Assembly: GCA_021464415.1 (NCBI GenBank)
Contig: CM038463.1
Coordinates: forward strand, 8,323,204 to 8,387,203
DNA length: 64,000 nt
Source: Lonicera japonica
Taxonomy: Eukaryota; Streptophyta; Magnoliopsida; Dipsacales; Caprifoliaceae
Direction: 5' to 3'
The translations under genes and the position numbers were made by a program. The notes under the pieces were generated by a model. It saw only the letters and a program-made list of their open reading frames with translations, did no database searches and was not told where the DNA came from. Positions 48,103-60,253 of this stretch are shown piece after piece. The first letter of the stretch is position 1, and every line of letters starts with the position of its first letter.

Positions 48103-51100
48103 TCCTTAATTCTTTCTTTTTCTTTTTTTTTCCCTTTCTAATTCTAGGATTATGTATTTATGTTTATGTCCTCTTACTTTGATGGTTCTTTAATTTATAC
48201 TTACAAGATTCGAAAGGGAGTTCTATGGCCATACATTTGAATTGTATTCTTTCAATTTAGTCCAAGTTCTGGCTTGATATCCAAGTGAGGATAGGAAAAT
48301 TCTATTTTTTTTTATTTTTAGGGTCCGTTCGATAACAACGTAGAAAAAAGAAAATAAAAGCCATTGATTTTTGTAGCCAAGTTGGAAAATAAGTTGAGAC
48401 ATGTGGAGAGATGTCTTCTTACTTTGTTATATGAAGAAATTTTCTTTGGTGGTTGATTAGGAACAAAATTTTTCCACAAAAAAATTATGAAGGATGTAGG
48501 ACATCTACTTATAAAATGAGCATGAGATAGATAGTATCTCCTTACATGATCCAACTTATTTTTTAACTTCTTACTCAAATCAAGTGTTTTTATTTTCCTT
48601 TTTCATTTTGTTATCAAATGAAGCCTTAGTCTTCTTTTTAACACGGGAATTTCTATCCAATCACTTAATGTCCTAAGGGTGGTGGGGCGGTCCTTGCACT
48701 CACGATTCATCACCCCAAAGTGTAGCATCACTAGAACATATACGCATTGTAATAGTTGTAAATTATGTTTAAATTGCATGTGGTGGTGATCTTACACTTT
48801 AATTAGGGGTGCTTTTATCATCACCCAATTTAATAACATTACTTTGTCACGGAAACTGACAATAATATTAAGGATTAAATTACTTTGTCAAGAATATTTA
48901 TATATAATATATGTGTTTATAAACCGGAAGGCATTAGATTCAAATATGAAATCAATTTTCGGTGATTTTCTTATTTTCTCCTTATTGTTCATTAATGTTG
49001 AAAAAAAAGGTTAATGCAAAGATTTGAAATCGCAACTTATTTATTATTACCAATGATCCTAACTATTGAGGTACCTCCATTTTTGTCCACCATTTTTATG
49101 ATAACTTAGATTCATGCGGGCACGAAAATTAAGTCTAGTCATTTCAAATTTTAGGCCCTAATTTTTCAACTAAGGATGTATTCATACATGTAACACACTT
49201 ATTATTTTGTGTTGACACGTGTATACAACAAATTATAAATTATATGATATATTTTTGTCAAGAATCATTGAATATAAAAGGTAAAAGCATTTCTAAGTAA
49301 AAATAATGAAATTGTATGCTTCTACAATTCTACTTTCTTGTTTTTAACTATTAACTTGTTGACTTTAGTATCTAACAAATTTTATGGTTTTAAAGCATCT
49401 TTAATAGTTGTATAAAAATAATAGCATAAGTCCAAAGCACCAACCTACTTCTACACAAAAAATGAAGTTTAAAAAAATATGCTCCAATGATAATATAGGT
49501 GACTGAAAATTTGAGTCCTCCCACAAGATAAGTTCTTAAGCAAAATCAATGGACTTGTGAATAAAAGAGAGAATTGAAACAAGATTTTTGGGTGATGGTA
49601 GGTTCCTCCGATAGCGTTTGTGTTATTCTGGCAATACGTCTTTTGTTTGTATGTTTGTTTTACTAGCTCAAAGGCAATTTTTCAAGATACAAGCTATTAG
49701 TCTCTCTCTATTACTAGTTACCTTAAATTTTGGACCCCTTGTCATGGGCCATTCCCTTCCTATATATTTATATGTACATAATTAGGGTTATAATATATGA
49801 TCTATTATAGTAAACAATAAAATAATTATAAAGAATAAAACTTGGGCATTAATCCAACCCTATACTATACATGTGTCCTATATTCATTTACTAAAAAGTT
49901 CATCTCGACATGACAGCACGCTTATCTTGGCATATACTGGTGTAACATCCTTATTGGCGAAAATGACCACCTCAACATGTCTGTTAATTTAGTAAGTCAA
50001 ATTATATTCGGCAACAAAATTATGCTCGTTTATCGCTCTTGTGATGCCCTCTCCTAGGCCTCAATCTCCTTTGATTCTTCTTGTTGCGCTTGCCCAATAC
50101 CATAAGCCCAAAACCCAGAGCTATTATTTTTGGGCTCCGTTAGATACATTTGTAATTTTTTGTATAAAATTTGAAAGAGCCAATAAATACTAACATATGC
50201 TAATTGTCATTTTATATAATTTGTCAAGATAATTTTTTCTTGTTTTGTAATACATTATTTTTTGTGCAGGTGTGTTGTACGTGATTTTAATGTTCAACAA
50301 AATCGCAAAGTTCATTAATGAACATGTACATACTAAGAATTGAATAATTAATATCAATTGGAATAAAATAATAACAAATAAACAAAAAAATTATAGTATC
50401 AAGTATAAAATCCAATTAATGATTTAAAAAAATCATTAAATTAGTCTACTATAGAAAAATATTGTAAATACATGACAAAAATTTGTAAAGTCAATACTTT
50501 GGTCGGTTTTATTCCTTCGAAAAAAACACATTTGCTTGTAATTTATTTGAGTCGTTCGAGATTACATCTGAAGAATTACAAGCAAGCCAAGCTATCGAAG
50601 CGATATATTGAAGGATTACATTGAGAAAGATACGGTGAGTATTGGCATTTGACTTTAATTTTCTTGGTGGTATTTTTAGAAAAACCTTTTGGGTCGAATT
50701 TTTTTTTTTTAATTTTTATTAGTGTTTTTTCCGCTTCCGTAATGTTTCGGCAAATCGAATTTATGAGAAAACTCTTGAATTATATTTCTAATATGTTTCT
50801 AGAGTCATTCCGAAAATTTGGATCAAATTAAAGTTCAAACGAATTTAATATGCGGAAAAACAAAAACAAAAATTAAATTTTTTTTAAAAAATATTTAATT
50901 AAATATTATTATAATAATAAAATTTATTTAAAAGGAAAGAAAAGTCAAAAGTTGCCATTTAAAGACAAACCCACGTGACCATGTTTTAATCTGTGGTTGT
51001 CTTTAATTTCCGCCATGCTATGTGTTAATTAATGGGTGGTTGCCTTTTAAATTTGTACCAAAGTTAAATGGTACAAGTTTTGTCATTGAACAGGTCCGGC

Positions 51101-52234
51101 GCAAATCTCGGGTGCATAATTGAAATTAGAATTTCGAACCGGTACATAATTTTGACTTGAACCGGTCCGGCTTTTATTTATAAAAAGTGCATTTTAATTG
51201 TAAAAAAATTGTTTTTAATTATTTTTAACCCTTTCTTAAAGTAAGTTAATTTCCATATTTTTATATAAATAGATTCAAAGGGCAGGGGACTTTGACACAC
51301 TTTTACACATGTTTTGAGAGAAATTTTTAAACCTTAGAGAGAGATTAAAAATCTCAAAATATAAAACCACCTTAAGACTTTTTAATCATGCCAAAATAAA
51401 CGTTCTTTTTATAAAGAATAAATTAGATCCCAAAGTTCGTTTGATTCGCAAATAGAGTTGAATAATGGTGTGATACTGTGACGAGTAATTCGTTAGGAAC
51501 TTGTTCGTGCAATTCGGATAGAATGACTGTACGCGCAAAAGGTTGAGACTTTTTGCAGGCGGCTTGTGCAATTCAAGTTTTGTAAGTCTATGTGATTTGT
51601 GATTAATCGAGCCTGTAAACTTTTGTGCATATAGTGGATTGTTGAGAATTAATTATGCACTGCATGTATATCTCGTTAATTATGGTATTTGCTTATCTAT
51701 TTAATTACTTTATTAATTGATGCGTATTAAAAAAGATTAAACAGATTTTCCAGAATTAATATTCATAAACTTTTAGGGTTTATTTTTTATTCAATTAAAA
51801 TTGATTTTTAAGAATCCAACTGTTGAATAACAAATCTAGGATTAATTAGTTAATTTGCTTTCGCACACGCCCCGACTTTTTCAAAATTTGATGCCTTGAA
51901 TTCTTTTAGTACATAGGCGGCCAATTAGACTATTAATTAGAGACATAAGAAAGTAATAAATTTTTGCTAAAATTTTTAGAATTGATAGATAGTTAATTAT
52001 ATTAAAAACATGTGAGATTATTGTGCGTAGTACCAAACAATATTATAACACTCTTATAAATTGTGTGTGCCAAAAAATTTGGGTCTCCCAATTTGTATGA
52101 GTGTTATAAAATTATGCGAGATTATCAAGCTTTTATAGTTATATTGTTAACTAGAAAAAGGTATTTAAAAGATAAAATATATATATATATATATACAGTG
52201 AGATTCCAGGCCATAAGCTTTTTTAGTTATATTG
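48103..52234. other. GST-3 upstream region and AT-rich intergenic DNA
   Basis: After the conserved GST upstream block (to about 48300) and the MITE at 48321-48625, no coding exon is recognised to 52234. At 50500-51650 the sequence carries TATCGAAGCGATATATTG, CCGGTCCGGC and CGAACCGGTAC text, somewhat LTR-like, but I could find neither a partner copy nor a target duplication. An (AT)n tract lies at 52178-52195. Confidence 0.45.
48321..48625. mobile_element. Harbinger-type MITE upstream of GST-3
   Basis: Left end GGGTCCGTTCGATAAC pairs with right GTTATCAAATGAAGCC, and TTA flanks both ends (48318-48320 and 48626-48628). The interior AGTTGAGACATGTGGAGAGATG matches the family member at 29451-29743. 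It starts about 220 bp upstream of the GST-3 ATG. Confidence 0.75.
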
Positions 52235-52449
52235 TCGTGAAACTTTCAATTTATGAGTTAAGCAATGGTTTATCACTTTATCTCAAAATTATCAACAGTA
52301 AATACATTGAGTTCTGGCATATTTTGCTCCAGTACTTATCAACAAACTCATCACCTGTAGAAGAATTGTGTGATGAAACTAATAAAACTGTAAGTTAAAA
52401 GAATTAGCAATAAAGGATTAGGATTCTTAATTGTTTTTTCATGGCCCAG

Positions 52450-52631
52450 ATACTATTAAGCTATACAGGAAAGGGGAACTTGAACCGTTGCTGTCAGATC
52501 GAAGCCTGCTAGAAAGACCGAAAGCTAGCCAGCTCGACCTTGCTATCTCTCTGGAACTCTTTTCTTCATCACTGCCCTTTGGACTTCACAACAAGATATG
52601 CCGCACTCTCTCTCTTCCTCTCTCTCTCTAA
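52450..52631 (+). pseudogene. Duplicated last exon of the glutaredoxin gene
   Basis: From ATACTATTAAGCTATACAGG the sequence matches glutaredoxin exon 5 (T-I-K-L-Y-R-K-G-E-L-E-P-L-L-S). A two-base net gain after TCAGA shifts the frame, so the original stop is bypassed and the frame runs through former 3' UTR to 52631. The upstream AG acceptor is retained, but exons 1-4 are not present nearby. It is a by-product of the segmental duplication and cannot encode a glutaredoxin. Confidence 0.9.
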
Positions 52632-53477
52632 AAAACCCAAATTCCTGTTTCTACCAAAAGGATAATTCATTTTATTTGTATTAATTAATTTGTCTACAAG
52701 TTTCAGAAGCTATTGTTAATTCTCTGTGATGAAAATGTATATTTCAATTCATTGTACTCAACTGATACACAATACACGGGACTCTTGTTTGTCCTGAGGG
52801 ATGTTTTGTCACCTCACTATTAACTTGATTATTTTTCTAGATAATCGCATATAGAAGGAACTCTTAAAATTTCTCTAATAAAACCAGGAAATATTGGTTT
52901 GCTTTATATCCACAGCAGAATAAATAGCGTTTGGAAACCTGCTCGTAGAGATAGGACTGGTGAGACATAGGGCCAAAGAGATCGAGAAAGAAAGGTTATT
53001 TCATAATCATGCATAATCTCGAATCTGATCTGTTTAGGTATGTTGGACAAATGATACAATGCAAGAAACTTGATTCGCTCTATAAGTCAATTTAACCCCA
53101 AAGGGTGTACCCATATTGTTTAAGGGTATATGCTGATTGGAGGGTCTAAATTCGCACTTTAGCACAATTCAGGTTCTCTTAGAGGCTTGAATACTTCGAT
53201 ATATATACAAGTTCCTGGATTCATGGAAGTACATGACAACTCATTATTTGAGCCTAACAATAATTCTAATAAATACATATCTGATTCATATACACTGATT
53301 CACAGAGCATGTTTTCTGTGCTTTATATGCATTAAACCCGTACAAACTTGACAATTGCAAAGACTAGTTCGTTACATGGCCCTAAAAGATTGAACAAGAA
53401 TACATGACTCAAACAAGGAACCAACACACCTATCCTTTAAAATACACAAAACAAAACGACTGATGATATTGTGTTGT

Positions 53478-54912
53478 TTATTGTGTTGCCGAGGCAATGA
53501 GCTTCTCCCTCAGACGCTTAAAATACGGCAACGTTTCATCGTGATTAGGAAGGTTCTCCTTGATGACAGCATCTTCCCTGAAATTCTCGATCCAATCCTG
53601 TATTTTTGGGAAGCTATTGTGGTCTAGCAATTTCACGCCATTGGCTCCGGCAAACCATCCGAAAACTAGGTCGGTCAATCCAATTTTATCGCCACAGAAT
53701 AATTTATTTTTTCCTCCTAAGGCGTGCTCTTCTATGACTCTCAGCACTTCTTTTGCTTCTTTAGTTGCCTTCACTTGTTCTTCTCCTACTGTTCGGAAGA
53801 CATTACCAAATACACTCCCCTGCCAAGTCATTAGTGTCAGTTTTGCATGCAATTTTTAGGTCTAAACTTATAATTAAAAGAAGAAGAAGCAGCAGTAGCC
53901 ATATATGACATGATTGAGTATGCCAAAAGCACCTTCTTCGTATATTTATCACCTGTAAATTACTTGTAGTCGGGTTCATGTCATCTATAACTCTAGCCCT
54001 TTAAATTTGAATGTGATTTTTGTTCACTCTTTAGTTTTTGAGTTATTTGAAGGCAATTGTGTTTGATTGACGTGTAGCAGAAGGAAGGGGCTTGCAAGGA
54101 AAACATAGAAGTATTTTGTTGGCATTGTAAATAACTAATAAGGAGACTATTGTTGACTTTATAATATTTTTATTTTGATGCAAACTAACTGCGTGCCATT
54201 AAGTGAAGCTGTGGATTTCCATATGCTCAAAACTTGTTATTTTATACACTAGCACTGCCACCACAATGAAACCACCCCAGCTCCACCACTGCCATGTTGC
54301 CGTTGTCACCACCACCACTAACGTGAATCTAAAATATATTGAAATAAGTAAATCTCCTACCAAAATGGCACAAAACATTATTATTTATCTGGAGAAAGCA
54401 CTGCACCAAAAAGTAAAAATGAGTTATCCATATGCAGCCAAGTCTTGTAATTCACATCAAGTGTCTGAATTACACGATATAACATTTTCTTTTTCTAATG
54501 CTCAAACTTAAATTCACTGAAGTTCGAACTAAACGGGTACTCAGATTATTTGAAGTAAAAAGAATAAAGAGATAGAAAATTGATGGATCACGCACGGAAT
54601 TACCTTATCTTCCCCAAACTTAATCCAGAACCTGGCCCGAGCCTTCTCAAAGGGGTCAATTGGAAGCAGGGGATTATTTGGCCATGTCTCTTCAATATAT
54701 TCAAGAATAACAGTGGACTCTGCTATTGCTCTACCACCATGAACAAGAACTGGTATCTTTTTGTGAACTGGATTATACTTTAAGAGCATCTCACTCTTGT
54801 TTGAAAGATCCTCTTCTACATACTCATATTTAACTCCTTTTAGTTTCAGAGCCCATGTAACTCTGTAACTATATGGACTTCGCCACGTTCCTATTAATTT
54901 CACTTCTTCCAT
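53478..54912 (-). CDS. Tau-class glutathione S-transferase, GST-4 (7-residue deletion)
   Basis: Exon 1 54912-54604 (103 codons) and exon 2 53819-53478 (113 codons plus stop) give 216 residues, seven fewer than GST-1. The amino half is nearly identical to GST-1, with W-R-S-P-Y (Ser12), K-K-I-P-V-L and E-S (65-66). In the carboxyl half D-L-V-F-G-W-F-A-G runs straight into A-N-G-V-K-L-L, so the segment equivalent to W-L-Q-V-F-E-E is missing. This 21-bp in-frame loss removes a stretch close to the hydrophobic substrate pocket. The frame and splice sites are otherwise intact. It is either a neofunctional variant or an enzyme with impaired folding. It lies in duplication copy B. Confidence 0.93.
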
Positions 54913-55330
54913 TTCTTCTTCTTTCTAATTCTTGGATTATGTTTATGTCAGTCTTCTTACTTTGATGGATTTATACTTGTAAGATTCAAAAGGCAGTTGT
55001 ATGGTCATACATTTTAATTTTATTCTATGCATTTAGTCCAAGCTCTGACTTGCTATCCAGGTTAATTAGGATATATATGATATATTCTATTTATTTTATT
55101 TTATTTTATTTATGTTCTGACTTTTTCAAACCGATGCAGCGTCAATTTGATAAAACTTATGAGGACATGGTTATAATGTGTTTTCCTGTCTATTTTGGTA
55201 TTACACCGTTTGTATAAAAAAAGAGTTGCAAACAGTGTTGGTTGGTTTGGGTCGTCAATGGGTCGGTTTGTACTAGATCTTAACAAATGCGGATAGTTTT
55301 TCCTTTCACCCGAACACAACTTGATAAGCT
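54913..55330 (-). promoter_or_regulatory. Upstream region of GST-4
   Basis: Collinear with 37785-38170 upstream of GST-1, including TTCTTGGATTATGTTTATGTC and TTTAGTCCAAGCTCTGACTTG. A GATATATATGATATATTC insertion distinguishes it from copy A. The transcription start is not identifiable. Confidence 0.5.
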
Positions 55331-56075
55331 ATGGGGTGATGTTTACCGAATTCTTATATGACTTAGCTTATTATCTAATGACACCCACTTGATAGTACTT
55401 GTTAAGGAGTTAAGAAGATAATTTTATTTTTTTTTAAACAAAATTTTTTTACAAATAGTTTTGATTTTGTTTCCTACCAGAATAACATGAGTGAAGAATT
55501 AAAATTACTAAAAAAGTAGAAATAAATATTTATAGATCTTAAAATAGAAACAAATCCTTTCTTAAACATTAGTTTTATAAAAAAAATTAAAAAATTAACG
55601 AGTTTAATAGGTGACCAATTTTGTTATGGGTTCACTAATTAATTTTTAACTTTATGTCGATTTGTGTGCAAGAGGTGGAGTGGTTTGGTTAAGAATAAAA
55701 GCTGTTTACTTTGTTGAGAACTCAGTGGATAGTTACTAGTGTTATAAAAGGGTGGTTGTTAAAGACACCTCTAATATCTAATATTTATGATGAATGCTAC
55801 ATGCATGGGCTGACCAACATGGAGCTGAGGTTTTTGTGTGTGGGGAGTACCTCCTCATGAAATTTTGAATTTTTTTTCTTATATATTATGTTAGAATAAT
55901 TATAAATGCGATGTATTTACTATTTAGATATATGATTTAAAAAAAGAAGTTTAATAATAATGAATAATCGTCCGATCGTTTGAGAAAGGTGTCAATTGAG
56001 TTTTTGTCAAAATTCAAATCTCGCAACAAATATCCTGTTTGTCATTTTTTTAGTACTAAAAAAAAAATTATAATA

Positions 56076-56258
56076 TGTTGTAGGAATAACTCTACTTAAT
56101 ACTTCATTAGATGAGCCCTTTAAATAGGGTACAAATACAATAGTAAATAGGGTTTACAATGAAGCCCATTATGGCCCATGATACATAATTTACACAGTAA
56201 AATCCCTAATACATATTCTATCTAGACGATAGCACACTATGTGTAATTTCCTTAAACA
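56076..56258 (-). repeat. 3' LTR of the degenerate copia element
   Basis: The 183-bp LTR matches 62683-62866 with about five substitutions and one single-base indel. A short LTR with no clear coding content is usual for this type of copia element. Immediately to its right is the polypurine tract. Confidence 0.93.
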
Positions 56259-56270
56259 CTCCCCCTTGTG
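56259..56270 (-). promoter_or_regulatory. Polypurine tract
   Basis: On the minus strand CACAAGGGGGAG directly precedes the LTR start TGTTTAAGG, the expected position and composition for second-strand priming. Confidence 0.75.
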
Positions 56271-56295
56271 CAGAGTCGGAGATAGAATGGTACAT

Positions 56296-56718
56296 GTCTT
56301 GTTGCCTCATTAAAACCTTGTCAAGTAACAAAAACCCTGTGGGAAAAAATAACCTTGATCGAAGGGAAAAGAGTACAACATTACAACAATCATGTTAGAC
56401 TTCCTCCGTTGAGTCTATATTTTCATTTGATCCTTACTTCAATCAATAGAGTTTGTACGTATCGTTACCTCGTTAAAAACCTTACCAAGTAACAAAATTC
56501 AGTGGGAAAAATAAATCTTGGTTTAAGGAAAAGAGTATAACGTAACGTCGGGTAGATATTAGACTCCCCCTCAAGTCTACACCTCCCCCTGATATTTACA
56601 TTAATCAAGAAATTTGAAAAGCTTATGCATGTATCGTTGCCTCGTTAAAAACCTTACCAAGTAACAAAACCCAGTGGGAAAAAATAAACCTTGGTTTAAG
56701 GAAAAGAGTACAACGTAT
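56296..56718 (-). repeat. Triplicated ~80-bp motif near the 3' end of the copia element
   Basis: Three copies (about 56296-56380, 56455-56545 and 56626-56718) share CCTCGTTAAAAACCTTACCA, AGTAACAAAA, CAGTGGGAAAAA and TTAAGGAAAAGAGTA(C/T)AACG. The spacing is about 160-170 bp. It lies between pol and the polypurine tract and encodes nothing recognisable. Confidence 0.85.
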
Positions 56719-57358
56719 GTGTGAAAATTTCATCATATTTCACACATTTCCTTGATCATTACTTCAATCATGAGAGTTGGAAAAGTCTAAGCACCCTTAT
56801 ATTTTTCACATGCTTTTCAATATGGCCTTAGGAAAAGATTTGGTGAACTAGTTTGCTATATTCTCCTTAGAGCTTTGTGTGGGCCAGAGAGATGCCCAAC
56901 ATCAACAAAATCAATCAAGATTTTGTTTGGGATTTCAATGTAGGGGTGGCTATTTTAGCATCATCATTTACTTTAGATGTTACTGTCGTATACACTTTTT
57001 TCTCTCTGTAGGGAAAGAACAATTTCAAGCCAATGGTTCTTTTTAGGCGTTCAATTATGCTGCGTTGGCGCTAAGCTAAATCTAACTAACAAGTTCAATG
57101 CGAATATTTTGTCTAGTCGAGTATTTTGTGTTAAGTGCAATAATGCGCATATTGCATTTAGATAGGAAGTTTCATTTCCCAACACATTTTCGTAATCTTC
57201 CTTTGTACGAAATTGATCTTTCCTTTGATCTAAACTTCGATCGATCATGGGAGTGCTAGCAGAATGCGTTTTGTCCAGGTTAAATTGCCTGATTATCTTT
57301 TGAACATACGTAGACTAGTGGATTAGTATTCCACAAGCTCGATATTCTAGATTAAGAT

Positions 57359-57691
57359 CTAAACAAAAATTCGAGCTTTCCCAAGATTCTTTATCTCAAA
57401 TTTGAATTTCAAGTAACTTGCGGTTTCTCTTATTTCATCAAGAGTACCTATTATGTTCATATCATCGACATATACAGCTACAATTACGAATCTAGAACTT
57501 GTTTTCTTTATGAATACGCATGGGCATAATTCATCGTTCTTATATCCCTTCCCAATCAAGTAGTCACTTAGACGGGTATACCACATCCGTCCGAATTGTT
57601 TTAATATGTAAAGTGAGCGTTTCAACCTAATTGCAAACGCACTCCGTGGTTTAGAGTCACTTGACTTGGGTAATGTAAGGCCATCAGGCAC
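57359..57691 (-). pseudogene. Copia reverse transcriptase fragment
   Basis: The 110-codon frame contains R-L-K-R-S-L-Y-I-L-K-Q (normally S-L-Y-G-L-K-Q), R-M-W-Y, and the catalytic box Y-V-D-D-M-N-I-I-G, followed by E-I-K-N-L-G-K-A. The glycine of the LKQ motif is replaced by isoleucine. Both ends are closed by stops. No RNase H is recognisable downstream. Confidence 0.85.
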
Positions 57692-59049
57692 TTTCGTATA
57701 TATCTCTGAATCAAGATCCCCTTAGAGATATGCAGTAACCACATCCATGAGCTGCATTTTCAGTCCTTCGAAAACTACCAAAGTAGCGAAATGTTATAAT
57801 GTTTAAGCAATTCCAAAGCGTCTGTGTGGAACCTTGCGCCACAAGGTGAGCCTTTTACTTCAGAACTTCTTTTTTCTCATTTACGCTTTATGGCAAATAA
57901 TTGTTTATGTCCTACAGGCTTTACACTTGGCGCGGTTAGCACTACCGGACCAAATACCTGTCTCGTTGCCATAGAATCTAATTCTATATGGATTGCTTAT
58001 TTTTATTTAGGCCAATTTTGTCCTTTGTTGACATTTTGCAACAGAGCGATGTTCGACATCATCGTGCTCTTTGACTTCTTGAGCAACAGTGTATCATTAA
58101 TGCATCCATTAATTCATATGCCATCCCTTAACCCATTGAGATTTATTTATTCTCTGGAATCATTATAACTTCGGGGCGTCCCCCAGTATTGATTCATGGA
58201 CATAAATATAATCAGAGATAATCTCATAAAAGGGGCTTTTACATTAATGATTAATCGATTAATTGATTAATTTGTGCCTTACTCCACCTCTTCTTTGGTG
58301 TGAGTGTTTGTCGAACCAAATGGCCTCCTTTTATTCCTTTTAAGGAGCCATGGCCTCAACCACACCTCCACTAAGTGTAGTTGCATCGTCTCTTTCTGCG
58401 ACATTGTGCCCTTATTGGGGACTTATAACCTTGCAGGCATATTGCAGCTGATATATTTGATCTCGTCACTTTTCAGTATCATTAAATGTATCAGGTATCG
58501 AATATGTTACATTTTCAAGATCGATTATTCTTTTTCACTTCACTATACATTGTGATGTGTGTGGGGATCAAGATGAGACATAGTGGAGACCACGACAATT
58601 CCTGTCGTTCCCTTGAAAATTTCTTTTCTTATCTCCCCCTAACAACGGGAAGACTGTCTTATCAAAGTGACAATCCGCAATTCTTAGCGGTAAAGAGATC
58701 ACCTGACAAGGGTTTCAAATAGCGGATTATCGTTGAGAATTCATATCCAACGTTAATACTTAATTGTTTTAGCAAGCCCAGTTTGGTGCGCTGTGGGGGC
58801 GCAATCGGCACATATGCATAAAATATCAGGCTAATATCCAGTTACCAACTGGTATGCATATAATAGTTGTCTAATATTGGACTTTGAAACAAATAAGTAA
58901 AGCTGCATACAATATTGCATAAATCTCGGGCATACATAGGCAATACAGTGCGCATAACCAATGCCCTATCTACCATCTATATCCTTTTGATGGTTACTTT
59001 TTGTGAGACCTTTTTGCGTATGCACATGAGAAACGGGGTTCTTTACTTC

Positions 59050-59480
59050 GATTTTATGCAATGATCATCAAGTACTTTTGATGTAAACCCTCCAGCTTTA
59101 TCGAGTCTTATAGACATGGTACAATAATCAGGGTGGTGAGCCCTTAAGCGTATAATATGTACTAAGAGGTTTGTAAATGCAGCATTTCTTGTAGACGATT
59201 ATTCAACATGTGACCAGAATGTCGAATTATCCACCAGATCCATAAAGTACTTTAAATGGTTCCGCACTCTGGATGGATTTATCTACAAATATATATTGTA
59301 AGAATGGTATATTTTATTTTGTATCTTTAGCATAAGAAGATCTCGATCTTATTTTTGCTAAAGAGCAGGCTTTGAAAAATGGAGTGTCGTTCCTTTGACA
59401 TGGTCAATTAGGCATAATGGGAAGGGGGATATGGTTTTCAATACTTCGAAAATCAAGAATTACTTTGAGCATTACTAGTA
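59050..59480 (-). pseudogene. Copia integrase remnant
   Basis: Read on the minus strand, fragments such as P-F-K-V-L-Y-G-S-G and H-V-H-T-Q-K-G-L appear in shifting frames interrupted by stops. They resemble the copia integrase core region, where a trailing H-T-Q-N-G-L-A-E motif is expected. The active site cannot be traced intact. Confidence 0.5.
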
Positions 59481-59515
59481 TCAACACATTGCAATGTGTT
59501 GAAGTTTTGTCCCAT

Positions 59516-59701
59516 TTATTTGTCACTCAAAAGAATGGATATCCGTGTAAATACTTTAACGCACGGTTTATCATGACCAAGGTGCACTAGGCAAGCATGC
59601 CAAAGCCTGTATGAGTCTATGTCCCACGGTACATTGTTAGTGACATCATAAGATTTGACAATCCTTATCTTAGTGGGGTACATTCCACTAGAATAACTCA
59701 T
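59516..59701 (-). pseudogene. Copia GAG-pre-integrase fragment
   Basis: The frame includes Y-R-L-W-H-A-C-L-V-H-L-G-H, a damaged version of the LWHxRLGH motif that begins the integrase region. The rest of protease upstream is not recognised. Confidence 0.6.
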
Positions 59702-60253
59702 AAGTTTCTTTAAAATGCGTTTCTTTACACTTTTGTTTAAAAGTAAAATAAATATATTTTTATTCCATTCTTACATTTTGTTTTTGTATGATTACTGTTG
59801 GTATAAATATCATTAACAAAGTTCGGGTCGCTCTATGTGCATATAGAGCGTATGTGACTGTAAACACCATTTTTGTAACAAAATGGTTGAGCAGTTCGTC
59901 GCTCGTATGATGATTTAATCATCATAGTCACATAGGTATTATAGGTTATGAATTGCCTATTTCATTGTATGGCTATAGTGTTCTCACTATCAACCAATTA
60001 TTAAAGTTATCATCGATTCATTTTTATAGTAATGAAATCGAGTATAAATTCCGAACTATGTAGTAATAAAACAAACAAATTCAATTACTTAAGAATATAA
60101 TTCGAATAAAACTAACAGTAATCAATCCAGTATCTTGTTTAGAAATCTAATCCATCAAATCAACATAAACTTTAAGACAAAACCATAGTCTAATTAAAAA
60201 TTAGGCAATATGCCTGTTCAACTACTTCTGAAAAATAAAGTAAATAAAGTAGA

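Larger units (their letters stand above)
52235..56071. repeat. Segmental duplication, copy B (glutaredoxin tail + GST-4)
   Basis: The block is collinear with 34657-39000: glutaredoxin intron 4 end, exon 5 remnant, 3' flank, then GST-4 and its upstream region. Copy B lacks the roughly 475-bp stretch found at 35525-36000 in copy A, and has about 50 bp at 53951-54000 missing from A. Homology resumes beyond the copia insertion at 62872-63064. Confidence 0.9.

Noticed and set aside
50500..51650. LTR-like text between GST-3 and GST-4
   Set aside because: No second copy, no defined ends and no target duplication in the window, so I did not call an element.
52063..52398. 111-codon plus-strand frame before the glutaredoxin exon remnant
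   Set aside because: It is translated intron 4 of the duplicated glutaredoxin; the equivalent frame occurs at 34563-34820 within the true intron.
54203..54511. 102-codon plus-strand frame in the GST-4 intron
   Set aside because: It lies inside the intron, is His/Thr-rich from CCACCAC repeats, and is broken in the copy A equivalent.
57824..58722. Plus-strand frames of 78-114 codons in the degenerate copia element
   Set aside because: They are antisense to decayed pol and resemble no protein.
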